A stretch of DNA of 64,000 bases from Larix kaempferi (Eukaryota; Streptophyta; Pinopsida; Pinales; Pinaceae): contig BSBM01001448.1 of assembly GCA_027924585.1 (NCBI GenBank), forward strand, positions 930,001 through 994,000, read 5' to 3'. The notes under the pieces are model-generated. The model was not told the DNA's origin, did not search any database, and was given only the letters and a program-made list of their open reading frames with translations. Of the stretch, positions 10,796-23,819 are shown piece after piece; the first letter of the stretch is position 1, and each line of letters begins with the position of its first letter. The position numbers and the translations under genes are program-made.

Positions 10796-13674
10796 GTATG
10801 TCTCTTGTTATCATCCAATATAGACATGTGGTTTTCTTTCCCTCTCTTATCTTGTTGTTCATGGATTATTATGGTTCTTTGCAATTCAAAAGGTAGAGAA
10901 AGCAGATGATATATCGTATGTCTCAAGTACCACAAGCACTTTCCACTTGCATTCACCTATGTAGATACCTATGAAAATAAACTAAGGCTACCACTTCACA
11001 AAAGGACGACCGAGCATAATAGTGATAAGTCAAGTTCATACATGTGGGAAGGGAACATGTGACATATGTCGAAGATCCGAATGGTGGTCCCAGAAATGTG
11101 GTCCAAGACATCATGTGGATTATAGTCAAAAGGGATAACCAGGTAAAGGTTGAACTTGCTCAAGTATAGGGATTGAAGAACTATTCAAAGGTGGGTTAAA
11201 GTGTGGAATAACACCTACGTCCACAACTTCAACATCAAAATGGGTGGTATGAACCAAGCTGGTGAATCCACTAGGGAAAGGTTGGTTATACTTTCCCTAG
11301 TGTTTTTCCTAGAATTCTTTGAATTCTTGCATAAGTCTTGGGCCTATTACACCTCTGGGATTGGTCATATCTGAGCTTGATCTTAAATTTTTTTCCCTTT
11401 TGTTGCCCCATATCCCCCTTTCTTTTGGGACTAGGGAGAGACCATCCCTCCCTAAAATATTACATGGGGGAAATGATACCTATGCCATCCGCCCCCTTTG
11501 GTATATGACAGAGTGATGATTCTATAGTTTGGAATGTTTGAAGAGTCTGGATTTTTTTTCGCTTAGATGTATGTCTGGTTGGCTCTCAAAATTGTGTCTA
11601 TGGACAGGTGAGCACCCTGTTGAACCCTTTATCTTGGTTCAAGGCAGACCGTAGGTTAGACCAATGTGATTTTCCCACTAGATCTAACTATCTAGACACT
11701 AGATATACCGATCCACTTGTATGAAATCATGTAAGAAGAGAGAGGAAGGAAGGTGGCATACCTTAGACAAGAGACCCATTGATGCATATAATCCTTAGCT
11801 ATTGCAAACCTGATAATCCTTTCTCTATCTCCATCTCCACTTAGCTAATCGACATACACACAAAGAGACATATAATCCTTTCTAAAAAACCTCTTGACAT
11901 ATAAAGGATGCATAAAAATGAATATATAGACATAGATCTAAGCTAGCATAAACAATATCTAATCTGTATTACACAAGAAATAGCAAATCCAATGTATATG
12001 TGTTATGAATTATGTCGATATATAGCAAAGAACCATAGTCATTCATGAAAAATAAGATAGGAGAGTGGGGGGAAATCACATGTCTATATTGAATGATAAC
12101 AAGAGACATACATCATAGATTACCATGTGTTGAAGAAATATCTTCCAATGTTCTTGATCCAAGACCTTCCTAGATTATAGACAATAGGTTGATCACAATG
12201 CATAAGAGAATCAAAGTGATTTCACCAGCATAACAATGCACAATGAGAGTTTCCCCTTTCTCATAAAATGGCCTCAATATATATGTGAATGGATGGTGAA
12301 TGGAGGATGAATATAGACTCCAAGAGTTGGACGAGATTGATCTGGTGTGTGAGTTCCCACGTAAGGTGAATTGGAGCCAAGTCATGCACATGATCCAATC
12401 CAAAAGATGCCAAAAACTCAAGGACAAGTGGACCATCACCCCTGTTAGTACTTCGGTTGATTCCTGGCTGCAAGGGATCAAGCGAAGAACATATTTCAAC
12501 CAATCTTTAAATATTTAGCTGGCACTAAGATTAGAGGGGGCTCCCTCACAAGATTACTGATCTTAACATTTTCTGCTTATTGAGAAACAAAAGTTATTAG
12601 AACTTTAATATATTCACAAGAATAAGCCAGATTTAACAAGGGAATGATATGGAATTAGGTTGGCAGCGGTTACTAGTAGAGTTAGGGCTGAGACATGCAA
12701 ACTCTCAGCTTAGAGGCCTTTCCATTGGGCATGGATTCATAAAGAAGAGCTTTAAAAACTAAGTTAGACATAATATCAGTTACATAGGAAATTCATTGAC
12801 TGAAACAATATAACAGCTTTAAGTGAGGATGGATTTAGAAGGTGAAAAGGAAAAACTAAAAGGACTGCCTCTTGGACAAATTCCTAAAAGTCTAAAGGAG
12901 ACAAGGAAGACTGAAAGGAGTGCCTCTTGAACAAATTATTGAAAGTCTTGATGAAAGAATAAACGTGCTGAGCCTCAATCATTTCAGAGTAGTCAGCAGT
13001 TTCTAATAGGATGCAAAATCTCCATGAATCAACTTGTCAACAAAACAAAATGCATATATGATTAAGCAAAAAGCCAACCAAGATTGCAGTCCCTGCCCAA
13101 CACAAATGCATATGTATCATTTAACAAAATATCCAAAAACTATGAATAATTGCTAAACTGTTGCTCAAATATTTTATTCCAAGAAAGATCAGGAGAGAGG
13201 AAAAGTTGTGGAAACAGAAGGGAAATACAAGCTCCTATAACCAATGATCTTAATCTCTTCAAAAAACACTATATCTGCTCCTCTATCGGGATCATGAATC
13301 CAATGATAGGTTTCTCATGACTGAAAATAATTACAATATGGCCTTCTAGTAATGGCTGTCTCAAGCCTCTCCCTTCCTGAGAAAATTTGCTGTCCTTTGA
13401 ATTCGAATCGTCCTTGCTTAAATAGACAGAGAAGAGTTTGTAACAGAAAAACGGATCTGATAGTTGCTTGCAACAGAAAATGGTTCTGGAAAAATCCGTC
13501 TCAAAAGGTCCCAAATATCTCACAAATGATGCATTTGTTTTGAAAACGGCCCACTATAAGAGGTAAATTGGCCCATTTGTGAAGTGGGTTTTCAACCATT
13601 TGAGCTGATTCCTCACGGTTTGCCCAGTATAGCTCACGCAAAAACGTGTCTTCTGCAGGTGCACGATTTTACAA
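10796..13674. other. Unassigned sequence, possible Gypsy protease scrap at its left end
   Basis: No confident gene. On the minus strand between about 11230 and 10830 there are retroelement-like pieces, including residues like MLGRPFVK, which resembles the end of a Gypsy protease, but stops are frequent. The remainder (about 11300-13674) holds only short open frames that match nothing I recognise and no clear repeats. Confidence 0.3.
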
Positions 13675-13679
13675 AACGT

Positions 13680-14096
13680 CTTTTATGAGTTGGCGGTTTC
13701 AGGGCCCTCAAAAAGTTGTTTGGGAAAACCACTTGAAGGCCCCTGAATAGATATATGACTACCACATGTCCACAGTGGTTTTAAATCAGGCCCATGTTCC
13801 TTTGGTTATGTTTCATGCAACAATTTGAGCCTAAAATCATGAGAGCCTTAGATATGCTCATGATTTACCTTTTTACAAAATTACCACATGTATTAAAACC
13901 TCCTTTATTAGCTTGGCTGTTTCAGGGCCACAAGAAATAGTTTATGATTACCACTTTGGGGACCCTGAATCGATGAGAGGCTGTCACATCACACTGGTGG
14001 TTTTGAATTCAGGGCCATGTGCCTTTGATTATCTTTCGTGCAATTTTCCATGCATGAATTCATGAGAGCCGTTGATTTGGGATGATCGTGATTTAC
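13680..14096. repeat. Diverged tandem duplication, period 223 bp
   Basis: The segment starting gtttcagggcc at 13696 recurs at 13919. The landmarks ccctgaat, gtggttttaaat/gtggttttgaat and catgagagcc follow at the same offset of 223. The two copies differ at many positions. No coding potential. Confidence 0.75.
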
Positions 14097-14569
14097 AAAT
14101 AGAGAGAAGAGATCATATAGAAAAAAGGATTTTACAATATAAAAATTAACCTTTTTCTTGATATTTAATTCATAAATGAAATATGTGAATTTAGACCATC
14201 CAAGACATCAAGATAATTTTAGTAGGTAGATAGGTGCCTAGTTTAAGGCTCAATTTCTCATAAAATGAAAGGGGTCAAAATTAGTACCAATAGCCCCCCT
14301 CAATACATGTAGGGAGTGATGGTGTCACTCCCCTGCAATTATACGGGGAGGGATGGAAGACTGACCATCTCCCCCCTAGAAGCATACATAGGGCGATGGT
14401 GGACAAAAAGTGGGAAAAATGAGGCTAGAGAAAGGTACATAGTTAGGTGTTTCAACTAGGAAATAAAGTGGGATATCTAATGAGCCTAAGGTGGAAAATA
14501 CGAGAATAACATATGGATGAATTAGGTAAGAAGAAGGAGAATAGAAAGTTGTACAATAAAAACTGGAGT
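14097..14569. other. Gene-free stretch
   Basis: AT-rich sequence with several C-runs and G-runs around 14295-14400. No recognised gene; the last part probably precedes the RNase H fragment of the second Copia copy. Confidence 0.4.
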
Positions 14570-14776
14570 GCCATTCATCTTGAAAATAACTCAACGTTTC
14601 ATCCTAAGACTAAACATATACAACTCAAGTACCATTTCATATGATATGTTTTGGAGGATGCATTGTTGAAGTTGGAAAAGATACAAACTAGACAGAATCC
14701 TGTAGACATGTTGACAAAGGTAGTAACTAGAGAGAAATTGAGTTCCTTCTTAGTTTCAGTTGGCCTTCCAGCGTGA
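14570..14776 (+). pseudogene. Copia-2: C-terminal end of RNase H
   Basis: Sixty-nine codons in one frame, with one internal TGA, match the end of Ty1/Copia polyproteins: AIHLENNSTFHPKTKHIQLK, then YHFI, then QNPVDMLTKVVTREKL and VGLPA. The histidine and the DMLTK motif are the usual signature of this tail. It is immediately followed by the purine-rich segment and LTR of the same element. Everything upstream (gag, integrase, RT) is missing, so this is a 5'-truncated remnant. Confidence 0.85.
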
Positions 14777-14869
14777 AGGTGAAGATGAGAAATTTTAGGT
14801 CCAAGGTTTGGATCATAGTCTAGTAGATGCAGTAGAGATGGAGTTACTGTGATCAGTCTCCAAGTGGGA

Positions 14870-15409
14870 TATTTTTGGTTGCGGAGCCTGATCTTCCTGA
14901 TTCATAGGTCGTGTTTCAGCCGTGTTTGGATCCTAGCCCATGATGGGAGTGTGAGGGGGGGATTCTTCCCTCACTATACTCGCCATGCCCCCATAGCGAA
15001 AATTTTAGAAAAAATTCCTTGTATGAATGTTGTAATTTCATAGTCATGACTTGGTCAATCATGGGTAATTTACAGGTGCATGGTATTGGGTATCCTGTGG
15101 TATTTTCCCATGGTAATCCCTCTTTAAAAGGAAGGAATTGTAATATAAATGTGTATTGTAGGATTGTAAATATCTTTGTGATTGTGTGAGAGAGACTATG
15201 AGAGAGTAAAGAGGAAGTTGTAGCGTATGTGCTGCGGGTTGTATCCCTTCATTTGCTGGATGGTATAATAAAAGGAGTGGCAATTTATCTGTGGATGTAG
15301 CCCACATTGGGTGAACCACATATGTTGGTGTCTCTCTTGTATTGTGTTTATGTGTTTTATTTATGCATCTTATTTTATGCTATTGTTTTGCGATCCTATT
15401 TTTCTAACA
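14870..15409 (+). repeat. Copia-2 3' LTR
   Basis: It starts after the element-typical ccaagtgggat and ends in ttctaaca at 15409. It contains the Copia-type U5 phrase tagcccacattgggtgaacc near 15298. The left boundary is an estimate, and the partner LTR is not in the window. Confidence 0.65.
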
Positions 15410-15975
15410 ATGCCTCAACATCCTCATCTTTTTTGGAGAGTGCATCTGCCACCACATTCTGTTTCCATTTTTTTATAGATGATTTCAAATTCATATCCCA
15501 ACATATTGGTTACCCATTTTTTTTACTCTTCTAAAGATAGTCTTTATTCCAAGAAGTATTTAAGACTATCATGATTTGTTTGGACCTTGAAGTGCCTATC
15601 CATTAGGTAAGGATTCCATTGTTTAAGTGAATGTAGTATAGCCATCATTTCCTTCTCATAAATGGGTTTTTGTAAGTTATTTCCCTTGACTGGTCAACTT
15701 TAAAAAGCAAGGGGCCATCCTTCTTGCATTATATTAACACGGATTCCATTTCCTAATGCATCACATTCCACAATGAAGGTTTTTGTGAAGTTTGGTGTGG
15801 TCAAAACATGAGCTTTCCATATTGCCTCTTTAAGTTGTCCAAAAGCTTGAGTTGCCTCTGGAGTCCAAGAAAATGATTCCTTCTTCAATAATGCTATTAG
15901 AGGTGTTGTTATTCTTCCATAGTTTGGAACAAAATTGTGGCAATACCCTGTCAAACCTTGTTGGTCCTCCTTATG
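15410..15975 (-). pseudogene. Gypsy RT thumb and RNase H fragment
   Basis: Read on the minus strand, the order is GLTGYCHNFVPNYGRITTPL (connection region), FSWTPEATQAFGQLKEA, then RNase H motifs TFIVECDALGNGI and QEGWPLAF, an EKEMMAIL-like block, and ADALSK-like residues at the left end. These are standard Ty3/Gypsy sequences. The fragment has lost the RT palm and the integrase, carries several stops, and abuts the Copia-2 LTR end at 15409/15410, which suggests Copia-2 inserted into or next to it. Confidence 0.8.
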
Positions 15976-16713
15976 ATGACCCGGGTTCGACGGAGTTATT
16001 GTAGACACAAAAAAACCCCTTTCACTGACCATTTTGGCATCAACCTATAAACAGGCTGATGTCTCACCCGAAGCGAAGTATGGGGGGTTACAGAATCAAA
16101 TTTCTGTAACCATGGAGATGTGTGGATGTGATTAACGACCTCACAATATGTCCCTTCCTTAACATATACTTAACAAGACAATATAAACAGATGACCTTGC
16201 ACTTCGCAATTACCTACAACCTACAGAACTACATTGGATTTCTCCTTCCTTTATCCTTATAAATACGCATTCATCATACTCAGTGTTACTTCTCAACATT
16301 CATACACATGAGTTCCGTTTAATTAACATATGATTTCCATTCACATACACATGAAAGAAAACACATAAGCATATAATAACATGAACTCAAAACATGCCAT
16401 AAACTCATACATAATGCATAGATTTACGTGGTTCACCCCTAGGCGGGAGCTATGTCCACAGGAACTGTTATTATATTACTTGGAAGGGTAACAGTTCCAG
16501 TTTGTGCACTAAGCTGCAGACTCTTCTCTACAATCATATCTCTACGCACTCAGCTATAGAGTCTATTCTCTCTCATTCTAGATCTATAATAAAAACAACA
16601 ACAAAAACTTGGTTGGTTGAACAAAATACCAACCCTTCCTTATACAAAATTACCCTTATATATAGATATGCCCGACGGTTACATATTATAATAACTATGG
16701 GCTAACCCCCTAT
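15976..16713. other. Unassigned LTR-like sequence left of the giant element
   Basis: Non-coding. A TATA-like ttataaatac near 16258 and the phrase ggttcacccctaggcggga near 16431 give it an LTR or leader look, but no second copy is present. Confidence 0.3.
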
Positions 16714-17588
16714 TGATGCCCCGAAATTCACGGCACCAATCAGCAAGGGATTCTCTCCCGTAAGCAATCCCAATTAGATCGTTCACCGTTTGGTGTGGGG
16801 AATCCGTCCAGTTAACAGACTACAGTATGTGATTTAAAGTTGAGTTTTCACCGGTTGCGGCCCGATCCACCGTTTATGTATTTGATATTTAAAGATGATA
16901 TGCAAGTGATCTATCTAAATGCATGTAATTAAAGAAAAACTTATCTAAACTACTATCTAAGTTAATTAATCTATCCGTGCAGGGAGCAAAACTGAAATAT
17001 GAGTAATACACTGGAAATACACCCAAGAATCTCACAGGTAGATGTTCAATAATATATATGCATTTACAGCAGAAAGTAAGAGATATCAAAGATAGCTTTG
17101 ACATAATTAAAACATTCCATTACTCATTTAACACATAATATTTGCACAGGAAATGAAATCATTCATAACAAAGAATTAATTCAGAGTAGTTAGAAACGAT
17201 CTCACAATATATGCATGAATGGTGCAAAAATAATTCAACACATCGCCAAGCAAAAATGCAGTGCTAGCTTTTCCGAGGCAAATGGAGCTTTCTTTATTGA
17301 TGTAGCAAAATAGTTCACGTACAAGACAAATCAGTCCTTTCACCTGCCAAAAGGTCTTTCTCTTCTATTCTATTCCTCTATTTATAACTTTACAAAATTG
17401 TCTTTCTCCAACCCTAAACCTAGGGAATCCCAAAAGTTTGTCCTCCAGTGCTCATATAAGACAAAATTAGTTTCCAACTTTTTTTTAACTATTTATACAT
17501 TAAATAAGCTTTCTGCTGCCTTTAGCATTTACAAAAGAAAACAAAATTAACTTCCAGCTGGTCTTTCTACTTCAGCTTCCTTTTCCAC

Positions 17589-20500
17589 TTAACCTGGCCT
17601 ATCTGTTTCAGCTGGCATGTCCACTTCAGCTACCTTTTCCACTTCAGCAATGTAATTGGTCCATATGCCAGCTTCTCGTATACTAAAATTGCCCTGCACA
17701 GAAACCATCATTTTTAGTGATATTTCATGCTTGTACAACTCTGTTTTAATGTTTGCTACTCCTGCTACTGTCACCTGGGCGATGTCCTCCAAAAAATAAG
17801 TATGAATAGAGGTTTTACCAATATATCGGTGGAGGTCTTTTGGTGTTAGGACATCTATCTTCTTTAGGAATTCTGTTTCAGAATCCGGCTCACTCTGTAG
17901 CTCCGATAAACACTGATCTTTGTTAGGAAAATCATGTTGGTCTGAGGTAAAACTATATGGCATTTCTCATGGGTTTCCCCAATCTTTAAGTAGAATCCAA
18001 TACATTTCCCAATGTTTTTCTGGATTCCACTCATTATTTTTGTGCCACGGTCTCTACAAAACTCAAGGAGTCCTAAATCCAGCTGCGAATCCTCTTTGGA
18101 CTTGAGAGGTTGGTGCCGTGGGAATCCTGATTTTCCTCTCCTCCATTCAAGTTTCCTATTGATTTCCTCCAAGTGGCACACATACTTTTTCTTGAGTCTT
18201 AGTGCATCAACCTCAATTACTTTCATCCTTGAAATCATTTTCTTCATGCTACAGACCTCTTCTATGATCAGCTCCAGTGACTGATGAATCTTCCTCAGTA
18301 TATCACCTGCATGCTCATGGAACGGGGTGAAGTCTAGCTTCTTCTCATTTGCAGCCTTTAGTTTTTCTAACAACTGCTCCTTTTCCTTCGTCAAGCTTTC
18401 TAAATGAGGCTTATAGAACTGGATTTGTTGTATACTGTTGGCCTCTAACTTTTTTGTGCGAGTTTCTAACTCTTTCTTCTTGCCCTCCATGATTACAAGT
18501 TGCGCATTTAGTGCATCTTTTTCATCTTCGAGCTTTTGGGTCTGTTCCTCTATCTCCCCCTTTTCTTCTTGAAGTTCACTATATTTTCTTTTCAGCTCAT
18601 TACCCAGATGCACTTCCTTCATCAGATTATCCTTCACTTTGAAGAGCTTGTCCTTATATTTTTTCACTTCTTCTACCAGCAGATCTACATTATTGGCACT
18701 TGCATGGGCCGAAGCCACAATGCATGTTGCCATGAACTGAGGGTCGCTATTAGTCCCTTGAAAAACAAAACTTCTGTTATTCTGATATCATCTCGGTCGT
18801 GTTGATTTTTCATCCTCTTTTCCGATCTACTCATGATAGCCTTCTTCCTTTTATCGAAAAGACGGAATCCAACTTTGACACTTGACGTTGCTTTGAGGGA
18901 GTGTATGGGGTGAGAGCGAGCCCTTGAGTTGATACATGTCCTTCAATAGTTTCCTTTGGCGGGTTTTTCCTTGATACATCTAAGTACATATCTTGTGCGC
19001 CTGAGTTCCCTTGATCCATAGCTTCTTTGGACTTCTCTGCCTCATCTTTTTTCCTTTGCAATTCCGTTGCTTCCTTCTTCGCTTTCTCCTTTATTTACTG
19101 CAACTTTTTAGCCTCTTCTCTCTTTATCCTTTCAGCATCTTCTTTATGCAATCTCTCAGCTTGCTCCTACTGAAATTTGGAAGCTTCTGCATCCTGACGC
19201 TATTTCTCTGCATGTTCCTTTTGAATCCTCTCTGCTTCTCCCCTCTGCTTGTTTGCTAGCTCCTTTTGAAGCCTTTGATTTTCTTCTTCTTGGAGTCTAT
19301 CTCCCTCCTCTTTTTTCTTCTTTTAAGATTCTTGGCACTGGTTCTCTTCTTCCTCCTTTTTATTTAGCCCAGCTCCTATGGCGGCTTTGGAACTGGAACT
19401 AGCACCGCTTTTGGGGTGGTAGCGCTTGCCTAACTCGATCATGTTTTTGGCACTTCAAAAGAATTCTTCATCCTTGTCAAAAAAGTGCACGTAATAAAAA
19501 GTGACCTTGAGGTTATTACAGTGAGCAACAACTTTTCCTTCAGGGTCACGCCTCCTAAATATCTTTGTTCCAAAATGGAAGGCATATAAGTCCTGAGAAA
19601 ATTCTATACCATCTCTTTCCTTGGGTAGCTAGTATGCTCCAATGGTAAAAGGCATCAATGGGTATGCATCCTTCTTCTTGTCATGGAGCACCTTACTGAC
19701 TCCATCGATAAAGAGTTTCCTTACGGCTTCTTTATGCACTACGTAATCCATGGCATACGGGGGCAATAGGGACGGTGGTCAACTCCCTCCACACATTCTG
19801 ATGTATGTTCCCTCCAAAGAGACGTAATCATCTCTGAATGCTTCTCTGATTGGCATAGCATTCTTTGATAGGAAGTTTGGTTCTTACTTGAAGAGTAGTT
19901 GAGACAGGGGCATGATGAAATTTTCACAGATTTGAGTGTAGTGGCTTGCATACTTGTGTGCCCAAGCCATCTGATAAGCCACATGGAGGGGAGACTCTTT
20001 TCTCTTCCAAATGCATCCCAGATCAAGGAAAGGGTGTTTGATGAGTAAGCAGTCCACCAGATAAGAGGACATGAAGAAATCGGCTTTAGTTTGAGTCAAT
20101 CCTCCTTGGGAAGTGGTTATATGTGCAGCCATGTAATCCGAGATGATATCATCCCAGTTGAATATCGTACCATGTGTGGCCACATGGGACATCATCGGAA
20201 CCCAGGCAAGTTTATATATGTTTCCATTTGCCATGCCGAAAAATCGACTCAACATCAGGGCGATGAGCCTATACGAAGTCCTCAGATGCTGAATTTCATA
20301 CTCTCCACTAACCCTTGACCTTATTTTCCTTTCAACAATTGTCATCTTTCTTGCATATTCCAAAGGGTCCATGTTTATCCTGGATATCCATTCATCATTT
20401 AGTAGGGCCTTAGGGTAGGGCAATTTGTATGTTGTTGTGATAAAATCTGGTGCAAAAGATTCAAGACTCATCCTGGTGATATCTGTGATGAATCTAGTGT

Positions 20501-20837
20501 TAGTGTTCACCTGGGGTAGTATCCAACCAATAACCTCTGAACATGAGAACAACTCTGGGCGAGTGGCCTCTTTTTGGAGACCAGACTTTTTTATGTTCTT
20601 ATAGACCATTATCTCTTCCAAGGAGGCTTCAGGGAAGTTTTGGTCTTCTACAGCTCTGTATAGTTCACCCCATTGATATTCTGGGGAAGCTCCTATGATA
20701 GCTTTCATGTCGCCGAACATCATCTCGAGCGAGGTATCCAAAAGAATTTCAACGTCTGAGTCTGACCTGACTAAATTGGGTTTCTTTCTGGCGGATCGTC
20801 TGTGCATATCAAACATGTGACGATAATGAAGGGACAA
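17589..20837 (-). pseudogene. Long LTR-borne ORF, copy A (globular N-terminal half plus coiled coil)
   Basis: Homologous to 44140-40976. The N-terminal 317 residues (20837-19884) form a globular region with motifs SEVIGWILPQVNT, SGEYEIQHLRTSYRLIALML and FFMSSYLVDCLLIKHPF. A Lys/Glu-rich linker follows, then a heptad-rich coiled coil (18733-18200, with KKYKDKLFKVKDNLMKE and EEQTQKLEDEKDALNAQL), then a C-terminal domain with DVLTPKDLHRYIGK. Copy A has at least two frameshifts (between 20026 and 19884, and near 17960) and many stops, so it is more decayed than copy B. It is neither gag nor pol. The N-terminal half resembles, in general layout, the putative plant transposon protein/mobile-domain family found in other plant retroelements, a weak inference. 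Function unknown. Confidence 0.7.
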
Positions 20838-22245
20838 CTGAGGGGTATCAATTCCTTATGAGAAATACAGTGTTCCTATTCATGAAATTAAAATAGAACT
20901 TGAATTAACATGAATGTTAGCTTCCATTTAAAACTTCCCATTAAGGTTGAAAACAATGAGGCCAAACATTTACACACAATTTATCCATACAACAGTTCGA
21001 ATAGATAGAAAATAGGCATTGCCGATGATTACTTGACATTGCCTTATCACCATAATTAATGAGCAAGCAAGGGCTATCAACATTAATTTAGAAAATCAAA
21101 ATGCAAAGTACTTATGCCGTGGAAGAAGACAAACTTTAAAGCAAAACATGCGTTTTCACATTTGTGCAATTCTAACTTTTGAGCAACAAACAATGGAACG
21201 ATTAAATCTTTCCTTTTAATGCATGAACAACTTAAGAAAGGAAGATCAAACATGCAAACAGTCAAGGTTTAACATTGAAAACAAGCTGATGAAAACGCTA
21301 AAAGGAACGCATGTGCGCGTGACAATGGCCAAAACATAGCGACTTCGTGAAACCTGTCCATTTTAAGACACCTCCGGTACAAAACAACTTAAGCTGAATG
21401 AAAGGTTCAACTGGAACACACATAGTTAATGTGATTAACGGGGCTTTGACATTTTGGCGAAGCTCAGGGACAACAAGCCTGTGGGTTGAGACAAGTTTGA
21501 GACAAAATCTTAGGACGAAAGGAACTCGAGTGGGTGCTGGGTTCCACACTCTGATGAGGCTCAAAGAAAGAGGCCATGACAAACCTGCGTTAGACATGAA
21601 GCTTTCGTCAACTAGGACTACGGGCTTGGGAGAGTAATCCATGGATAAAACCTGTTGGGGGCACAACTGTCTTACGGTGTTGTTTAAGGATAAGGAGGGC
21701 CTGGGTTTTAAAATATTTTACTATCTAAAACCTCCATAAATAGCTAAAAACAGACCAAATGCTAAAACAAAAACTCAAACGGACCAAGCAAATGAAACGG
21801 GCTTGAGAACCTATCTACCTGTCACCACTGGAGAGGCTTGTTGTTAGAGTGCGCATGAGCTTTGATTGGTGACAACTTGTTGCTCCCAATGGTGCTCGAC
21901 GATGCTTCTTGGTTTTGCAAAAGGTGGGATGTAAAACCCAAAAACCCCGTTGGATATATATGTAAAACTGAGCACTTATGTCCTGTGGGGTTGGCAGTTG
22001 GGCCCATTAATGGTGCACGGGGCTCAATGGATCATTAAATAAATTCACACGGAGTGTGATTAAAGCTTCCATATACCAACCTTCACGCTTTCCAAAACAA
22101 CACTTTGCCAATGGGGACGATGGACCGCGTAGAGCAAGGGGGGGTCGGTGATCTAAATTTAGTCTTTGCGCAACGGTCGACGCAACAGGAGTTAAACACT
22201 GTGACGATGGGAGAGATAAAAATCTTGGCAAAGGAAACGGTCAGA
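20838..22245. other. Non-coding part of the left giant repeat
   Basis: It matches 44141-45555. On the plus strand it has a TATA-like gatatatatg near 21953 and ttaaataaattc near 22035, mirror-image promoter and poly(A)-type signals relative to those at the other end of the repeat. Degenerate units rich in caacggtcgacg begin near 22170 and resume after the insertion at 31486. Confidence 0.5.
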
Positions 22246-22250
22246 GAAGT
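22246..22250. repeat. Target-site duplication of the non-autonomous element, left copy
   Basis: gaagt here versus taagt at 31481-31485, one mismatch. The uninterrupted homologous site in the right repeat reads cgacgaagttaagctg near 45545-45560, consistent with a 5-bp duplication at this point. Confidence 0.8.
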
Positions 22251-23559
22251 TGTAATGTCCCCAGTTTGGCCCCATGGCATTAACACTATAAATGATGTAA
22301 TATTGTTAGGAAATCATGGTGAGGAGCTCAAGGCCAAGGCCCCGCCATCGATTTTGTGATGCATATGGTTTGCGTGCTAGCAATGCACAGTGGAAATTCA
22401 AATAGCATGTAATATGCATTTTAATAAAAAATACCCACAACTAGCTATGCAATGCAACAAAGAGATGGGGGCATGATTTCACAAGGAATTGGGAGGGAAA
22501 ACATTCAAACCCTTGAGCCAATAGAGTCAAGCCAAGTGTCAATGAGGAAACCCATCAAACCCTCAACTACCCATGTTGAATTTTGTACCCAACCATTGAT
22601 TTCTCCCAAGAGTTGGTTGGGGAAGTTATTGCCTTGGGAATGGGAAGGTATGGCTGTCCAAAATCGGGTATGGGCAAGCCACCCTTCATGGAAAAACGTG
22701 TTGGTCTTTTTGGGCAAGAATAGAGCCACGAAATGGCTGCCTAAGCGATTATTCACCATGGCCTTGCTCTCTCACGCAGCTCAAGCTGCCTGGGCATTTT
22801 CCTCCCTCGTTTTTCTGTGTCTCCCTTCATCTTTTAGCTGGGAAGGGGCGTTTTTGTGTTGGTTACCCGTGGGGAAAGAGAGCAGAACGTTTTGGGTCTT
22901 CCTGGGGGTCGTTTAGGCCATTGGAAGGGATCCTAACCAGTGGAGAGAAATCGGTTTTGCTCCCTGGGGTTGAAAACGAAATTCCACAGTTCATTGGGTG
23001 AACCACGAGCTGGGGGAACCAATGTGGACCCTGTTTTGTGAACACCTCTGTTGTAAATGTGTAACCCTGTCAATAGTCGTTTTGTTGTGAGAAGGAAGAG
23101 TATGTTGGGTATGGGTGATGGGTAATCCATTATTCTGGCTTGGCTGAGATAAAAATGGTTATTGGGCAGTGGTTGAGCTGGAATGCCCCCTTTGTCCTTG
23201 TGAGAATCATGCCCAGCTCGGGGGTGGCCTTCGGACGGACTCAGTATAAGTTGTCGAAGAGCCTACGGTTGGGTGGAACGTTGCAGCGACATAGCTAGTT
23301 GCTTGGGACAATTGAAACGAAGATAAGTGTTTCTACCTATATATTTATTTATGAAATGCTTTTATTAATGCCTGAAATCTTGAATGTATTCGAATGATTG
23401 TGTGGATGTTGTTTCCGCTGTGCATGATTGATTGTCTACATCTGCACATTCATATCTTATTTCTTGTAATGAAATGAGTGGGCTAAATTTTGATTAAGAG
23501 CCCCATCGATTGGTAGTATGTTCCTTGCTTCGCAGCGGTCAGCAGGTGGGGACATTACA
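22251..23559 (+). repeat. LARD 5' LTR (1,309 bp)
   Basis: Near-identical to 30172-31480. A 154-codon open frame inside it (22452-22916) is conserved in the other LTR only because the LTRs are nearly identical; it resembles no known protein and I do not treat it as a gene. Confidence 0.95.
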
Positions 23560-23562
23560 TTG

Positions 23563-23576
23563 TGGTATCAGAGCCC
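23563..23576 (+). promoter_or_regulatory. LARD primer-binding site (initiator tRNA-Met)
   Basis: tggtatcagagccc lies three bases after the LTR end and is the standard complement of the 3' end of initiator tRNA-Met. Confidence 0.92.
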
Positions 23577-23819
23577 TAGGTTCAACACTACGGCTGTTGG
23601 GCCCTTCACGGAGATGTAAATCAGTGTGTGTGAACATGCATTTTGTACTTGGAATTAAAACGCATTAAAAGAAACTGAAATGCATTTTGTGTGTACATGC
23701 ATTTTGTATTTTGTATTTTGCATGTACAGGGATTAATTGTGAATCCATTGCATGGACTGTCGAATGATAAATGAATGAAAGATTTTGAATTTTCCTAAGT
23801 CGGGCTGAAAAATTCGTTT

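Noticed and set aside
22452-22916. 154-codon open frame present twice (also 30373-30837)
   Set aside because: It is duplicated only because it lies in near-identical LTRs. The protein matches nothing known, and LTRs commonly hold chance frames.
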